Shown here piece by piece: positions 53,718-64,000 of a DNA stretch of 64,000 nt. Position 1 is the stretch's first letter. Each line of letters begins with the position of its first letter. Under the pieces are notes generated by a model. It searched no databases. It was not told the origin of the DNA and saw nothing but the letters and a program-made list of their open reading frames with translations. The stretch lies in contig CM055093.1 in assembly GCA_029204225.1 (NCBI GenBank), positions 28,965,777 through 29,029,776 on the forward strand, in the 5' to 3' direction. The DNA comes from Diphasiastrum complanatum (lineage: Eukaryota > Streptophyta > Lycopodiopsida > Lycopodiales > Lycopodiaceae). Made by a program: the position numbers and the translations under genes.

Positions 53718-55457
53718 AGTTCATAATTGTAATTGTAGAGTCTTGGTTACAATCAGGTTTGTGGCCATAAGTATAGAACTTGTAATGTATCCGTCAGTGC
53801 TGGCAGCTTTCAAATCTGCAACAAGTCCAAATTTGGCCTCAAAAGACGTGTCTCTATGTCTCACTTTTTCTATTTTGATCCAGAAGGATAGTTTTATGTC
53901 TCCACTGTGTGGAGTTTACAAGATAGCTAAACAGAGAATTACAAGAGTAGTTTACGCTAATCAACTAATCAGTTACTCTCCGTTGTTACTATCTATTTCA
54001 GCTGGGTGTGAAGTTTAAGACTCCAAGCCCGTTGAACTGCCAGTTGGCAGCGCGAAAGATTCCCTTTCATCTCTTTTCGTTTTGGCGTTGCTTTGCAGTC
54101 TTTGTGGTCGTTGTAAATCCAGCTTGGCAATTTCGTAGAAAGCCGACTTTTGTCTGCTAGGGTGTGGCCATGTCACCCTATCACAAGTAAATCCTATTCC
54201 ATGACATGTGTATTGTAAGACCATGAGGAATCATGATGTAGAAAGTTTAACAACTTTTAGGAATTCTAAAGGTTGGAAATAGTTTCTAATTCTCAACCTT
54301 TAGAATATTGAAATAGTTTACTAGTCTAAAAGGTTAAACTTATACATTGTCTAGAATTGCACCAAGGTTGTGCATCTTTTGTAATAGTCTCTTGACTAAT
54401 GTAGGGCTTGGCCCAAGACCATGTTTAATTATAAATCACTTTTAGTGGCAAATGACACATTACGGTTAAATTTCCATGAGAGTTCTTATAATACAACTTG
54501 ATAGTAGTACATGATTCAAAATTGATGTTTATGTTTCTTTTAAAATTAATATCAAATTAAGTTTATGTTTCTTTTAAATATCAATGTTTATGTTTAAGAG
54601 TTTTCCATGTTATTCGGATCGACACTAATTTTAGACATGATTATATTGTATTGGCAAAAATATCCACCTTAATCCCCTTGATCTCACAATTGGAATGCTA
54701 ACTTCATCTGAATTATAATTTCAATGTATATGATACTTGACAAGAACCAAATTTATTGTGGATTTACAATTATTTAGGTGCTCATAGCTATTGGAAAAAA
54801 GCATCAATACTATTTAGAAACTAAATTGTGACTCATTGATCAAATTAGTCCTGTTTGGCTTATAGTTGTATTGAAATGAGATTTGAACTTGAGAAAATCC
54901 CACTTCAACAATTAGTAATTTTTTATTTTATTTTTCTTATCTGGCTCTTTTGGTACCATATGTAGAGAATAGTCCTAAATAAATTAAAGAGTCCAAAATT
55001 AATTGCGCCAGTATTGCAGGTTTTTGTGATTGAGCGGAGAGTTCAGCATTGGTAGAAGATTGATTAATCGAGAGAGGGAAAGAATCTCAAACAGTGAACA
55101 TCCAAGTGCACTAGCTCAAAAGGATGTTGAGACTTAATGTTGGACCTTGGAAAAGGCCTCCTATGAGATTTGGCAATAGCAAATGGCATAAATGTGGTAT
55201 AATCATTGACCATACTTTCATTTTAGCAACATATCTTAAATGAATATTGTATTGTATATTTGTAATTGGATTAGCATCTACTATCATAGTCATTATGATT
55301 GGGTATCCCTTTCAAATCTTCATAAGTTAAGGCAAAGATGTCTCAATAGGTTTTATAGTCATAATCGATATTGAATATAGGTATTTCTCTTAGAGTAGGA
55401 ATTCCTTCCATCACTTTTGAGAGTATTTTAATACAATTATTTCTCTCATCTTCTACT
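53718..55457. other. AT-rich intergenic DNA
   Basis: No coding sequence recognised. The ATG-initiated frames at 53701-54018 and 54015-54224 lack any homology. Around 54540-54600 TTTATGTTTCTTTTAAA is repeated in tandem. Confidence 0.4.
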
Positions 55458-55900
55458 TTAGATATAGATCATTTTGTGGATTGCAGCTAAGAACCACATG
55501 ATCATAGCTTCATTGTTAATGAAATCTGGTTCACATTCGGATCTAATATGTTTGATCTGCTCAATATAATCTCGCACCCCCTCCTTCTTTCCCATTTTAA
55601 TTTTATTTAAGAGTAGGAAAGGATCTTCCAAAAATTTCTTGAGCTTAAATCTCGTACTGAGGACAACTTTAACTACTTCCCAATCTAAACGGTTTGTCAA
55701 GTCTTGATCATAAAACCAATCTTGAGCCGCATTAGTTAAAGATAGGAAATAACCATAGACTTCGCATGATTCCGATTTTTTTTTGAGAAATATAACTGAA
55801 TTTGATATTCCATTGTACTTTGTTAACTCCAAACGAGGAGGTCTTCTAATAATAAGACATGGGGTACCTGAACTTCTGGCTCAAAATCCGAATCTGCCAT
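55458..55900 (-). pseudogene. Ty3/gypsy gag N-terminal fragment
   Basis: The probable start is ATG at 55900 (MADSDFEPEVQVPHV), then a frame change near 55850 leads into RRPPRLELTKYNG and the 124-codon frame ending at 55458. It contains FLSLTNAAQDWFYDQDL, WEVVKVVLSTRFKLKKF, MGKKEGVRDYIEQIKHIRSE and EAMIMWFLAAIHK, the usual pattern of plant gypsy gag (Retrotrans_gag). No zinc knuckle or pol follows. LTRs were not found. Confidence 0.78.
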
Positions 55901-56756
55901 TTTTAAAAATTACTTTGGAACAAAAAATAGATAATGGGGGCAATGAGGTTAGATCTAGATTTTTTCACTTATTCCCTGATCTGACCTACAAAAACTTTAT
56001 CACTTGATATCAATCAGATTTTGATTTTGAAAGAAAAAAAAAGACCTTATTCAAGCGATCAACACTCTTGAAATAAGGTTTTCTCAAAATCAGTACCAAA
56101 TTGTAACAAAATATTTTACAATAGCTAGATCAAATAGATCAGAACTCAAAAATAATATTGGCGAAGGTTAACTCGTCGAGGGTCAACTCATTGAGGGTTC
56201 CTTCAATACTATTTCACCTTGTGCTTGACACTTCCTCGTAATTTTTCTCATCACCCATTCCTTGATTTTTTGACACGGTTTCACGATTTTGCCCGGTGTT
56301 TGTTTCAAACCAACGTGTCCATTGTTGATTTTCGTCCATTGGACTTGCATTTTATGCCCTTGGTATATCTTCAAGACTCATGACTTGGGATCGTTTCAAC
56401 GGAACGGTTCCCTTGAAACACACTAGGTAAACATATATGTGTCCAAAAAGAAATTTAGTACATGGAAAATTTGCACGATAGTGCCCGCTATTATAATTCA
56501 CATTGTCGGGCCAATTCTAAGGCCGTAAAATATTTTATGGGCCATTTCTAAGGCCTCAAAATTTTCTTTAGCCTCATTTTGGGCAGGCTAGGATCCTACA
56601 AACAATTTTATGCCAATTTTTCCAATAATAGCTGAGTTTTACATGCCGGTTTTTTGTAACAAATTGTGAAAATCACTATCAATATCAACCCGATTTTGTG
56701 TGACAAAAAATCAGCTAACAAAGGGACACTTTGCATCTAACTGTTAATCCTCATCA
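55901..56756. other. Probable degenerate copia LTR and flanking DNA
   Basis: The stretch ends CCTCATCACA at about 56756, followed by TTGGCTATTGAGGTCC, a degenerate version of the initiator-Met primer site. The copia gag fragment begins about 340 bp downstream. So the preceding few hundred bases are likely a copia LTR, but its left end was not located. Confidence 0.35.
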
Positions 56757-57099
56757 CATTGGCTATTGAGGTCCAATATAGTTATGAGGTGAAAATCATG
56801 GATCCAATCATAATTAAAGGTCACCACATGCCTAATTGAGTAGCAACTCGAGCTACCACTATATGGATGTGGAATCTCATTGTACTTTTAATCTCTTTGA
56901 GAGATAGTGCTTCATCTTTGGAGAGAAGCTAGCTCTAGATTGAGTGAGATTATCATAGCTAGTGAGATTGATCTCAAATATTGGTTGCAAGATCTAAATT
57001 TGGTTTTGGTTGGACATCATTATCAAATCCTTTTTTGAGAGAGAAGCAACACATTGTACTTGCTTTTGGATCCATTTCAAGTCAATCTCTCAAGTGACT

Positions 57100-57429
57100 A
57101 TGGCTTCCATGGGGTCCTTTCTCTTGTTGCAAGGTGAGAGATTGAACACCTCCAATTACTCTATTTGGAAGGTGAGGATGAAGTCAATTTTGATCCTCCA
57201 AGATGTCATGGATATTGTACTTGGACTTAAGGAGGAGCCTCAAGTGCTTCAAGAATTCCAAAGGTACAAGAAAAGGGCAAGAATGGCCCTTCACTACATC
57301 AAGATGAACGTATCCAATGAAGTGTTGAAAGAGATTAGTACTTGCACCTTGGCCAAGGAGGCTTGGGACACTCTCAAAGCCATTTATGAGGCCAAGAATA
57401 CTTCTAGACAATATAATTTTCTACAATGA
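57100..57429 (+). pseudogene. Copia gag N-terminal fragment
   Basis: Start ATG 57100 (MASMGSF), followed by GERLNTSNYSIWKVRMKSIL, MALHYIKMNVSNEVLKEIST and EAWDTLKAIYEAKNTSR. This is the UBN2/DUF4219-type N-terminal half of copia gag, of a lineage different from element A. It breaks off after TSRQYNF at TGA 57427. The expected continuation is replaced by A- and GA-rich DNA. Confidence 0.85.
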
Positions 57430-57826
<397 letters not shown>

Positions 57827-57900
57827 ACATGAGGACAAAAGAAAAAAGGAGAGAAGAATGAAAGAGATGAAGGTTTTTCTATCATTTGTGTCACTCTCCC

Positions 57901-58130
57901 TTTTCTCTTCATGTTCGGAGAAGGCATAGCACTCGAGGTGGGGGGGTTGTTGTAATCACCCCCCCCCCCCCCCCCCCTCCCCGTGGTCGATGCCCAACAA
58001 GGGGTTATCCTTTTTCTCTTCATGTTCGGAGAAGGCATAGCACTCGATGTGGGGGGTTGTTGTAATCACCACCACCACCACCACCACCACCCCCCCCCGT
58101 GGTTGATGCCCAACAAGGGTTATCCCCGGG
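57901..58130 (+). repeat. Tandem duplication, unit about 110-115 bp, with C-run / ACC expansion
   Basis: TTCTCTTCATGTTCGGAGAA, GGCATAGCACTCGA-GTGGGGG and GTTGTTGTAATCACC, then CCGTGGT-GATGCCCAACAAGGG, occur twice. The middle of copy 1 is a run of 19 C; in copy 2 it is about eight ACC triplets followed by CCCCCCCC. Confidence 0.88.
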
Positions 58131-59824
58131 CACCTGGTCTCTAAACAAAAAGAAAAGTCAGCATTTTATATTTCGTGAATTTCAAAATTCATCCAATTTA
58201 GTTAATTTTTTTTAAAGCTTTTCCTTTATTTAGAAACCTAAAACTTGTAAATTTTTTTGTTTTAACTCAGATTTCATTGCAACCAAAAGCAACAACATGC
58301 CCAATACTATGAAATGATCAATATTTTTGTAATCATCACTTTAGAAATTCAAACTTGACCCTCTTTCTAAGTTACTACATTTTTACTTTTAATTTATCGA
58401 ATTTTGGATGATTATAGCTTCGTTAACTGAGGTCGAATTCCAATGGTGGAAAATTCAAAATTGATTGATCATCCTAAAGAATAATATGAGACCGAAAAAT
58501 TTGGGCAATGCCAAATTATTGTAGCCTCATGATTTTTTAAATGCTCATTATTTTTTAAATTTTATAGCATTTTTTTAATGAAGTGTAGGCTTAGAGTTTG
58601 CCCCCCTACCTCCCTTGCAAAATGGCGCACTAGACTCTCTCATCCATCAGTCTCATCCTCGTCATATTTTGACTTTTAAGCTATGTTGGATTTATCCCTC
58701 TCTCGCTAATCCAATAGTTAATCTACATTCGTTCATGTTGTCGCATATTAACTCGCATTGTCGCACAGTTTGTAGAAATACATGGAATCACGAATAGGTA
58801 TCTATGTGATAGTCAAACTATCAAAGGATTATCGAGTATCAACAATTGACTTTCAACAAAAACCTGAATATTCGATTCAAACAACTTTTGAATCAAATAT
58901 TCAAACCTTTGTCAACCTCAAGCCCAACTAATTTGACTCTAGCTAGAATCAACAATTGTCGATTGCCTAATTAGTGTAATATCATTGTTAATGAAGCTAA
59001 TTACTTTCTTAAACTAGTTTTAGCACTATGCAACTAATTTCACAATGACAACAGTCACAATCGTCGCCTATCCAAGTAGCAATATTCACAATTGTTGCCT
59101 ACCTTGATAGTGATGGCCACAATCTCCTCCCAGATCCATATCAGACAACATGTCTACACACTTGTATATATATCAGAATAAATGTATAGCTAAGCATTGA
59201 AACATCACATTGTGATTCAAAAGAAGCTTTGAGATAGAGATCTAGTAATACACAGATCAATTAGTTTTAGACAGAGAATGTGTAAGCTATCGAATGATCT
59301 TCTAATCATTGAGTTAGCAAAGAAAAATAAGTAAGAGATAGTTTCAAGTACACGGGTATCACCACAATTGTTTTGTGCTCACCATTTCAGTTGACTTCGT
59401 ACTTGTTACTTTCTAAATTCAATCCAATCATTTTATTGCGTTTAGAGTCTACTACTATTTCTCCAAGAGCTTTGTCATGTTCGGTATGCATTAGATGAAA
59501 ATTTCTAAATATTGCTCTTAGGCACAAACTGCAGGTCAGGCAAGCACGTCAAGACAATGTGCGCTCGAGAGAGATATTACAAGTTGCAGTATCAGATCCG
59601 AGCACAAGAATACAGAGCACAAAAGAAAGGAGATGTAATGCGCACTTGAATGCGATACCGGACGAAGCAGTATCGGTTCCAAGCGCAAATTAGTCAACGG
59701 AGGGTAATCAGTGCAAACGGCGCACTTGAAATCGATATCCAGCCAAAAAATCGTAAATTTGCATGAAAATTTGAGCCGAAAAAGATCCACTTATAAAAAA
59801 AATCCGCACGTGTGGAGGAGTAGC
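58131..59824. other. AT-rich intergenic DNA, nothing recognised
   Basis: No open frame with homology. Near 59560-59740, words such as GCGCTCGAGA, GCAGTATC-G-TCC and GCGCACTTGAA recur and reappear at 60170-60210, so this may be the flank of an old LTR. Confidence 0.4.
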
Positions 59825-59830
59825 GAAAGA

Positions 59831-60066
59831 ACACGTGTCAACTTGTGATTGGTCAAAATTAATGTGTCGTACCTAGAATGATTGATCTAACATCTGTCAC
59901 ATGTGAGAATGACATGCGTCAAAAACGGATTGGTGCACGTGTCCCAGCCCATGTGGCCTCATAACTGAGTCATCATTGTCAGTGCGGACATTCCACGTGA
60001 ACCAATTAGTTGACGACACGTGTCTCGACCGTCTTTTCACATGTGCAAAAATCTCGTTTATATAAG
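59831..60066 (+). promoter_or_regulatory. Promoter-like region with ACGTG (ABRE/G-box) cluster and TATA box
   Basis: ACACGTGT (59831), GCACGTGTCC (59935-59944), TGAGTCA (59966-59972), CCACGTGA (59993-60000) and TGACGACACGTGTC (60011-60024) precede TTTATATAAG at 60057-60066. Such clusters are typical of ABA/stress-responsive plant promoters. The presumed transcript would start near 60090 and is cut at 60250 by the LTR of element D. It could instead be the LTR promoter of an older retroelement. Confidence 0.5.
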
Positions 60067-60249
60067 ACCTCGAAATTGTCATTTTTTTTCGCAGAATTTT
60101 TGGTTTTCGCTCCCAATATCGCTCCCAAGCACGCTCTCTCACCATTCAAGCTTCTGTCCTCTCACAGTGCGCTCGAGACCAATACCGCTGGTAGTCCAAT
60201 ATCGCTTTCGAAAAGGAATCTCGTTTCGTAAAATATTCTGTGTATATCT

Positions 60250-60904
60250 TGTGAAAAATACAGATCCTAAGTGGATCTAAACTCCAAGATCATTGGCTTG
60301 AATGCTTGCACTCCAAACTACATAAGCTAGGAATTGGCAACACATTCTATGCTACCTAGAATGCAAAGAACTTGATCAAAAAGCATTTATCACAAATGGA
60401 AACTTCCATAAACATCAAGTGCGGCCCAAAATAGCATTATACAGTCCATAATACATCAGCCTATCACTTTTGGAAAGCACCTAAGATCATACACAATAGT
60501 TTGAAGACAATACACACAACAATGCTCTCAATGGAGGAAGAAACAATGACAATGATCTATTGATCTCAATGAAGCATACAAAAGGTTTCTCCAACCTGTT
60601 CTCCACGACTTCCCTACTATTTATGGATGAGGAAGATGACTCTCTCTCCTCTCTCTAGAAGGTACTTGACCCTAGATATTCCCTATATAGGAAAAATAGC
60701 TAAAAATGGCTTATATGACCAAAATACATCAAAATGGTCTCATTTTGAAGGGTATGAAGTTTGACACTTCATCATACTGAAAAAATACAGTAAATAAAAA
60801 CATTGTGGCCTGGTTCACACGTGCAAAACTCCTAAACCAAAACTATTTACAATTTTAGCCAATTTAGGTCTCAAACTAGCTAGGAAATGTTGACAATTTT
60901 CACA
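60250..60904 (-). repeat. 3' LTR of element D
   Basis: 655 bp, starting TGTGAAAAATACAG on the plus strand and ending GACAATTTTCACA. A minus-strand TATATAGGG-like box near 60690 could serve as TATA. A CACACGTGC word lies at 60817-60825. The polypurine tract (GAAGAGGGAG on the minus strand) is at 60905-60914. Confidence 0.9.
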
Positions 60905-63900
60905 CTCCCTCTTCAACATTGGATGCTAGTTTCAACATAGTCTTTGAGCACATTCCAAGATTAGATCTATGCATTAAATATAGGTCCTTTCCCAATGGTT
61001 TGGTGAAGATATCAGCCACACACTCCTTTGAAGAGACATGTTGAAGCTCCACCTCTTTGGCAATGACTTGATCTCTCACAAAATGGTGAGCAATCTCAAT
61101 GTGCTTGCTCCTTGCATGAAAAACAGGATTGCTTGCCAAGCTTTGGGCTGAAAGGTTATCACAAAGTATGATTGGAGTCTTCTCTGGTTCCAGCAAGTGA
61201 AGATCCAATAACATCCTCTTGATCCAAAGAATCTCCTTGGTGCATGTTGTTAATGCCTTGTACTCGGCTTCGGTGGAAGATAGAGAGATAGTTGGTTGCT
61301 TCTTTGATAGCCATGAGACCACTCCATCTCCAAGATAGATTGCAAAGGCACTTGTTGACTTCCTATCCATTTGATCACCTGCAAAATCTGAATCTGAAAA
61401 TCCACAAAGGTTAGGTGTAGTACCTCCATACAAGATGCCAAAATCTCTAGATCCCGAGATGTATCTAAGTACTCTCTTTCCTAGCTTCCAATGAGCCTCA
61501 CTAGGATCTTGCATAAATTGACTTAGTTTACCAACCACAAAGCTTAGATCAGGTCTTGTGATGGTTAACCATATAAGAGATCCTATTAGCTTTCTATAGA
61601 GAGTAATGTCCTTGAAGGATCTTTCATTACTTCTTGTAGTTAGCTTTACATTTGATTCCATAGGAGTAGAAACAACTTTACAATCTTCCATATGAAACCT
61701 TTTTAGAATAGAGTTAACATACTTTTCTTGACATATGAATGTAGATTTAGAAGTTCTAATAATCTCTATTCCTAAGATATAATGAAGTTTACCAAGATCT
61801 TGAATTTCAAACTCTCTTTTGAGTGCCATCTTGATTTCATCTATATCTAGATTGTTACCACCACTTAAGATAATGTCATCAACATAGATCAAAAGTAAAG
61901 TGATATCATTTTCATTCAATCTAAAGTAGAGAGAATGATCATACTCACTCATAACAAAGTTTTGAGAAAGTAAGAAGGAATTGAGCTTAGCATACCAACT
62001 CCTTGGTGCTTGCTTCAGCCCATACAAACTCTTTTGGAGATAGCACACATGATTAGGCTCATCATGTGAAACATAGCCCTCGGGTTGCTCCATGTAAATA
62101 TCTTCTTCAAGATCACCATTCAAGAAGGCATTAGTAACATCCATTTGCCACATATCCCAATCATAAAGAGTTGCAAGAGAGATTAGGATTCGAATAGTTA
62201 CCATCTTTGCCACGGGTGCAAAGGTCTCATCATAGTCAATACCATATTCTTGAGCATACCCCTTTGCCACCAACCTTGCCTTGTACTTGTTGATTGATCC
62301 ATCTTGATTTGTCTTGATCTTGAAGATCCACTTACAACCAATTGCCTTCTTGTCCTTTGGAAGCTTTACCAACCTCCATGTGTTGCTTTTGATGAGTGCT
62401 TGATGCTCATGATCCATGGCTTGGATCCATTCCTTCTTTTGAATTGCTTCACCTACACAAGTTGGTTCATCAAAAGAGGTAAGAAAAGCAAAGTTAGAGT
62501 TGTCCACCACTTGCTTTCCTTTTTCATCATAGGTTAGCCTTGATGGCTTAGCCCTTTGCCTTTGAGTCTTCCTTGAAGTTTGCTTTGGAGTGGCATCTCC
62601 ATCTTCATCCAAGACATCTTGCACATCATGATGATTAGTAGGCACATCAACATCAACATCAACAACATTGGAAACATTCTCTTCATGAAAGATGACATCC
62701 CTACTTATGACAACTTTCTTTGTAGAAGGAATGTACACTTTGTAAGCCTTGCTTACTTCACTATAGCCAACAAACACACCCTTCTTTGATGAAGGATCTT
62801 CTTTAGTTCTATCATCAAGTGTGATATTGACAAAACATGTACATCCAAAGATCCTACAATGCTTGACACTCGGCCTTCTACCATAAAGAACCTCATGAGG
62901 AGTTTTACCATCCAAGGAAGCACTTGTCCATCTATTACATAGATAGTTAGCACATGCTAAAGCTTCCCCCCAAAAAGACTTAGCAAGATTAGCATGTAGT
63001 CTCATTGCCTTGGCACATTCACAAAGGGTTCTATTCTTCCTCTCGGCCACTCCATTCTGTTGTGGAGTCCTAGGACTAGACATCTCCCTCTTAATCCCAT
63101 GTGCTATACAAAAGTCTTTGAACCTATTTGAGGTGTATTCCCCTCCATTATCAGATCTTAAGCATTTGATCTTTGTATTGAATTGGTTTTCCATTTCATT
63201 CTTGAACTTGACAAATGCAGCAAACACTTCATCCTTACTTTTAAGAAGATAGATCCAAGTATACCTACTAAAGTCATCAATGAAAGTTGCATACATCTTT
63301 GCCCCACCATTGCTAGTTGTACTAGAAGAATGAATATCAGAATGCACAAGTTGAAAAGCTTCTTTAGATCTAGAAGTAGATCTAGAATAAGCAAGTCTAT
63401 GAGATTTGGACAAGGCACAATGTTCACAAACACTATTGTTTGCAACAAGACTTTTAGGGAGACCAAGAACAAGCTCTTTCTTTGCCATTACCTCCAAAGA
63501 TTTGAAGTTGGGATGGCCCAACCTCTTGTGCCAAACTTCTTGGTTTGTCAATTGCTCCCTAGCCATACATCCTTCATGATTAGAGATCACACATGCATCA
63601 AGCTTGAAAAGTTTACCATGCCTCCTACCTTGAGCAATCAAGGATCCACATTTACTTATCAAACATGCATCTCCAATGAACTCCACATCAAGTCCTTTGT
63701 CAATCATTTGACTTACACTAAGCAAATTCTTAGTGATTGAAGGAATGTACAAAACATTTTCAAGATTTGCTTTCCTATTTGTTGAAAGGGAAATAGGAAT
63801 AGTGCCTATGCCTTTGATGTCACATTGACCATCATTTGCAGTGTAGATGATGTTACCTTCTCCCTCATAAGACAATAAGGATGTAAAGTATTCCTTATGT

Positions 63901-64000
63901 CTTGTCATGTGAGATGAGGCTCCACTATCAATCCACCAAGGATCATTATCATCTATGTTGGCTAACAAACTTGAAGTCATAACAAGTGATTCACATGTGT
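60900..64000 (-). CDS. Copia polyprotein (protease, integrase, RT, RNase H), 5' end outside the window
   Basis: At least 1032 codons without a stop. The ATG at 63980 is internal, because the frame stays open to the window edge. Counted from it: protease DSGASSH at residues 18-24; pre-integrase zinc finger H151, H156, C185, C188; integrase triad D215, D277, E313; integrase C-terminal domain to about 430; RT from about 535 (CKWIFKIKTN, QMDVTNAFLNG, LYGLKQAPRSW) with YVDD at 699-702; RNase H from about 800 with FSDSDFAGD (861-869), STEAEY (902-907) and CDN (940-942). The stop TGA is formed by GTG plus the LTR start. All catalytic residues are present, so it may be active if gag and the 5' LTR are intact. 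The products would act in cytoplasmic virus-like particles and, for integrase, in the nucleus. Confidence 0.95.
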   Translation of the reverse strand, partial: TCESLVMTSSLLANIDDNDPWWIDSGASSHMTRHKEYFTSLLSYEGEGNIIYTANDGQCDIKGIGTIPISLSTNRKANLENVLYIPSITKNLLSVSQMIDKGLDVEFIGDACLISKCGSLIAQGRRHGKLFKLDACVISNHEGCMAREQLTNQEVWHKRLGHPNFKSLEVMAKKELVLGLPKSLVANNSVCEHCALSKSHRLAYSRSTSRSKEAFQLVHSDIHSSSTTSNGGAKMYATFIDDFSRYTWIYLLKSKDEVFAAFVKFKNEMENQFNTKIKCLRSDNGGEYTSNRFKDFCIAHGIKREMSSPRTPQQNGVAERKNRTLCECAKAMRLHANLAKSFWGEALACANYLCNRWTSASLDGKTPHEVLYGRRPSVKHCRIFGCTCFVNITLDDRTKEDPSSKKGVFVGYSEVSKAYKVYIPSTKKVVISRDVIFHEENVSNVVDVDVDVPTNHHDVQDVLDEDGDATPKQTSRKTQRQRAKPSRLTYDEKGKQVVDNSNFAFLTSFDEPTCVGEAIQKKEWIQAMDHEHQALIKSNTWRLVKLPKDKKAIGCKWIFKIKTNQDGSINKYKARLVAKGYAQEYGIDYDETFAPVAKMVTIRILISLATLYDWDMWQMDVTNAFLNGDLEEDIYMEQPEGYVSHDEPNHVCYLQKSLYGLKQAPRSWYAKLNSFLLSQNFVMSEYDHSLYFRLNENDITLLLIYVDDIILSGGNNLDIDEIKMALKREFEIQDLGKLHYILGIEIIRTSKSTFICQEKYVNSILKRFHMEDCKVVSTPMESNVKLTTRSNERSFKDITLYRKLIGSLIWLTITRPDLSFVVGKLSQFMQDPSEAHWKLGKRVLRYISGSRDFGILYGGTTPNLCGFSDSDFAGDQMDRKSTSAFAIYLGDGVVSWLSKKQPTISLSSTEAEYKALTTCTKEILWIKRMLLDLHLLEPEKTPIILCDNLSAQSLASNPVFHARSKHIEIAHHFVRDQVIAKEVELQHVSSKECVADIFTKPLGKDLYLMHRSNLGMCSKTMLKLASNVEEGV

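Larger units (their letters stand above)
60250..64000 (-). mobile_element. Element D: copia retrotransposon with intact pol (continues beyond window)
   Basis: The 3' LTR is 60250-60904. Pol fills the rest on the minus strand and remains open at the window edge, so gag and the 5' LTR lie outside. LTR ends (TGTGAAAA/TTTTCACA), polypurine tract and protein sequence place it in the same group as elements 1, E, A and A'. TATCT at 60245-60249 is the expected target-site copy. This is the only element in the window with a complete uninterrupted protease, integrase, RT and RNase H, and so a candidate helper for the defective relatives. Confidence 0.93.

Noticed and set aside
53701-54224. Two short opposing frames as genes
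   Set aside because: No homology, no supporting signals, and composition like the surrounding AT-rich DNA.

Overview
The window looks like nuclear DNA of a land plant with a large, repeat-dominated genome. The evidence is wall-to-wall Ty1/copia and Ty3/gypsy LTR retrotransposons primed by the plant initiator-Met tRNA, the first exon of a plant-type (P-class) PPR gene, a fragment like plant cold/ABA-induced LTI65/CAP160 proteins, two tandem TTTAGGG units, and very long CT/GA microsatellites. The sequence alone does not place the species.

Layout. 1-2388: no gene seen. 2394-8397: a complete minus-strand copia element (element 1) with near-identical 650-bp LTRs, in which reverse transcriptase is replaced by a roughly 1.05-kb non-pol 'cargo'. 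8398-11340: degenerate DNA with a diverged tandem duplication. 11415-13086: PPR exon. 13.1-23.6 kb: non-coding DNA with microsatellites, minisatellites, tandem duplications, a GC-rich multi-hairpin cluster, and the broken LTI65-like fragment near 18.2-18.5 kb. 23.7-30.6 kb: broken copia pieces (G, F, E, L, J), including a chimera of a cargo-bearing element with an unrelated copia element. 30.6-47.9 kb: a dead gypsy element with chromodomain, split by a nest of copia elements. These are B (minus), then A (plus), then A' inserted inside A with an exact 5-bp target duplication. 47.9-60.2 kb: a minisatellite, three decayed unidentified genes, a gypsy LTR end with primer site, gag fragments, a 157-bp GA tract and a promoter-like stretch rich in ACGTG motifs. 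60250-64000: the 3' part of copia element D, whose pol is open and has every catalytic motif.

How they fit together. D could supply the enzymes (protease, integrase, RT, RNase H). Element 1, E, A and A' share D's LTR ends, polypurine tract and gag/protease type but lack RT; A and A' also lack the integrase core. They carry one shared cargo segment, in two different scaffolds. This is best explained as a non-autonomous, trans-mobilised copia group that has captured and spread a foreign sequence. It is the most notable content of the window. What the cargo encodes, if anything, I do not recognise.
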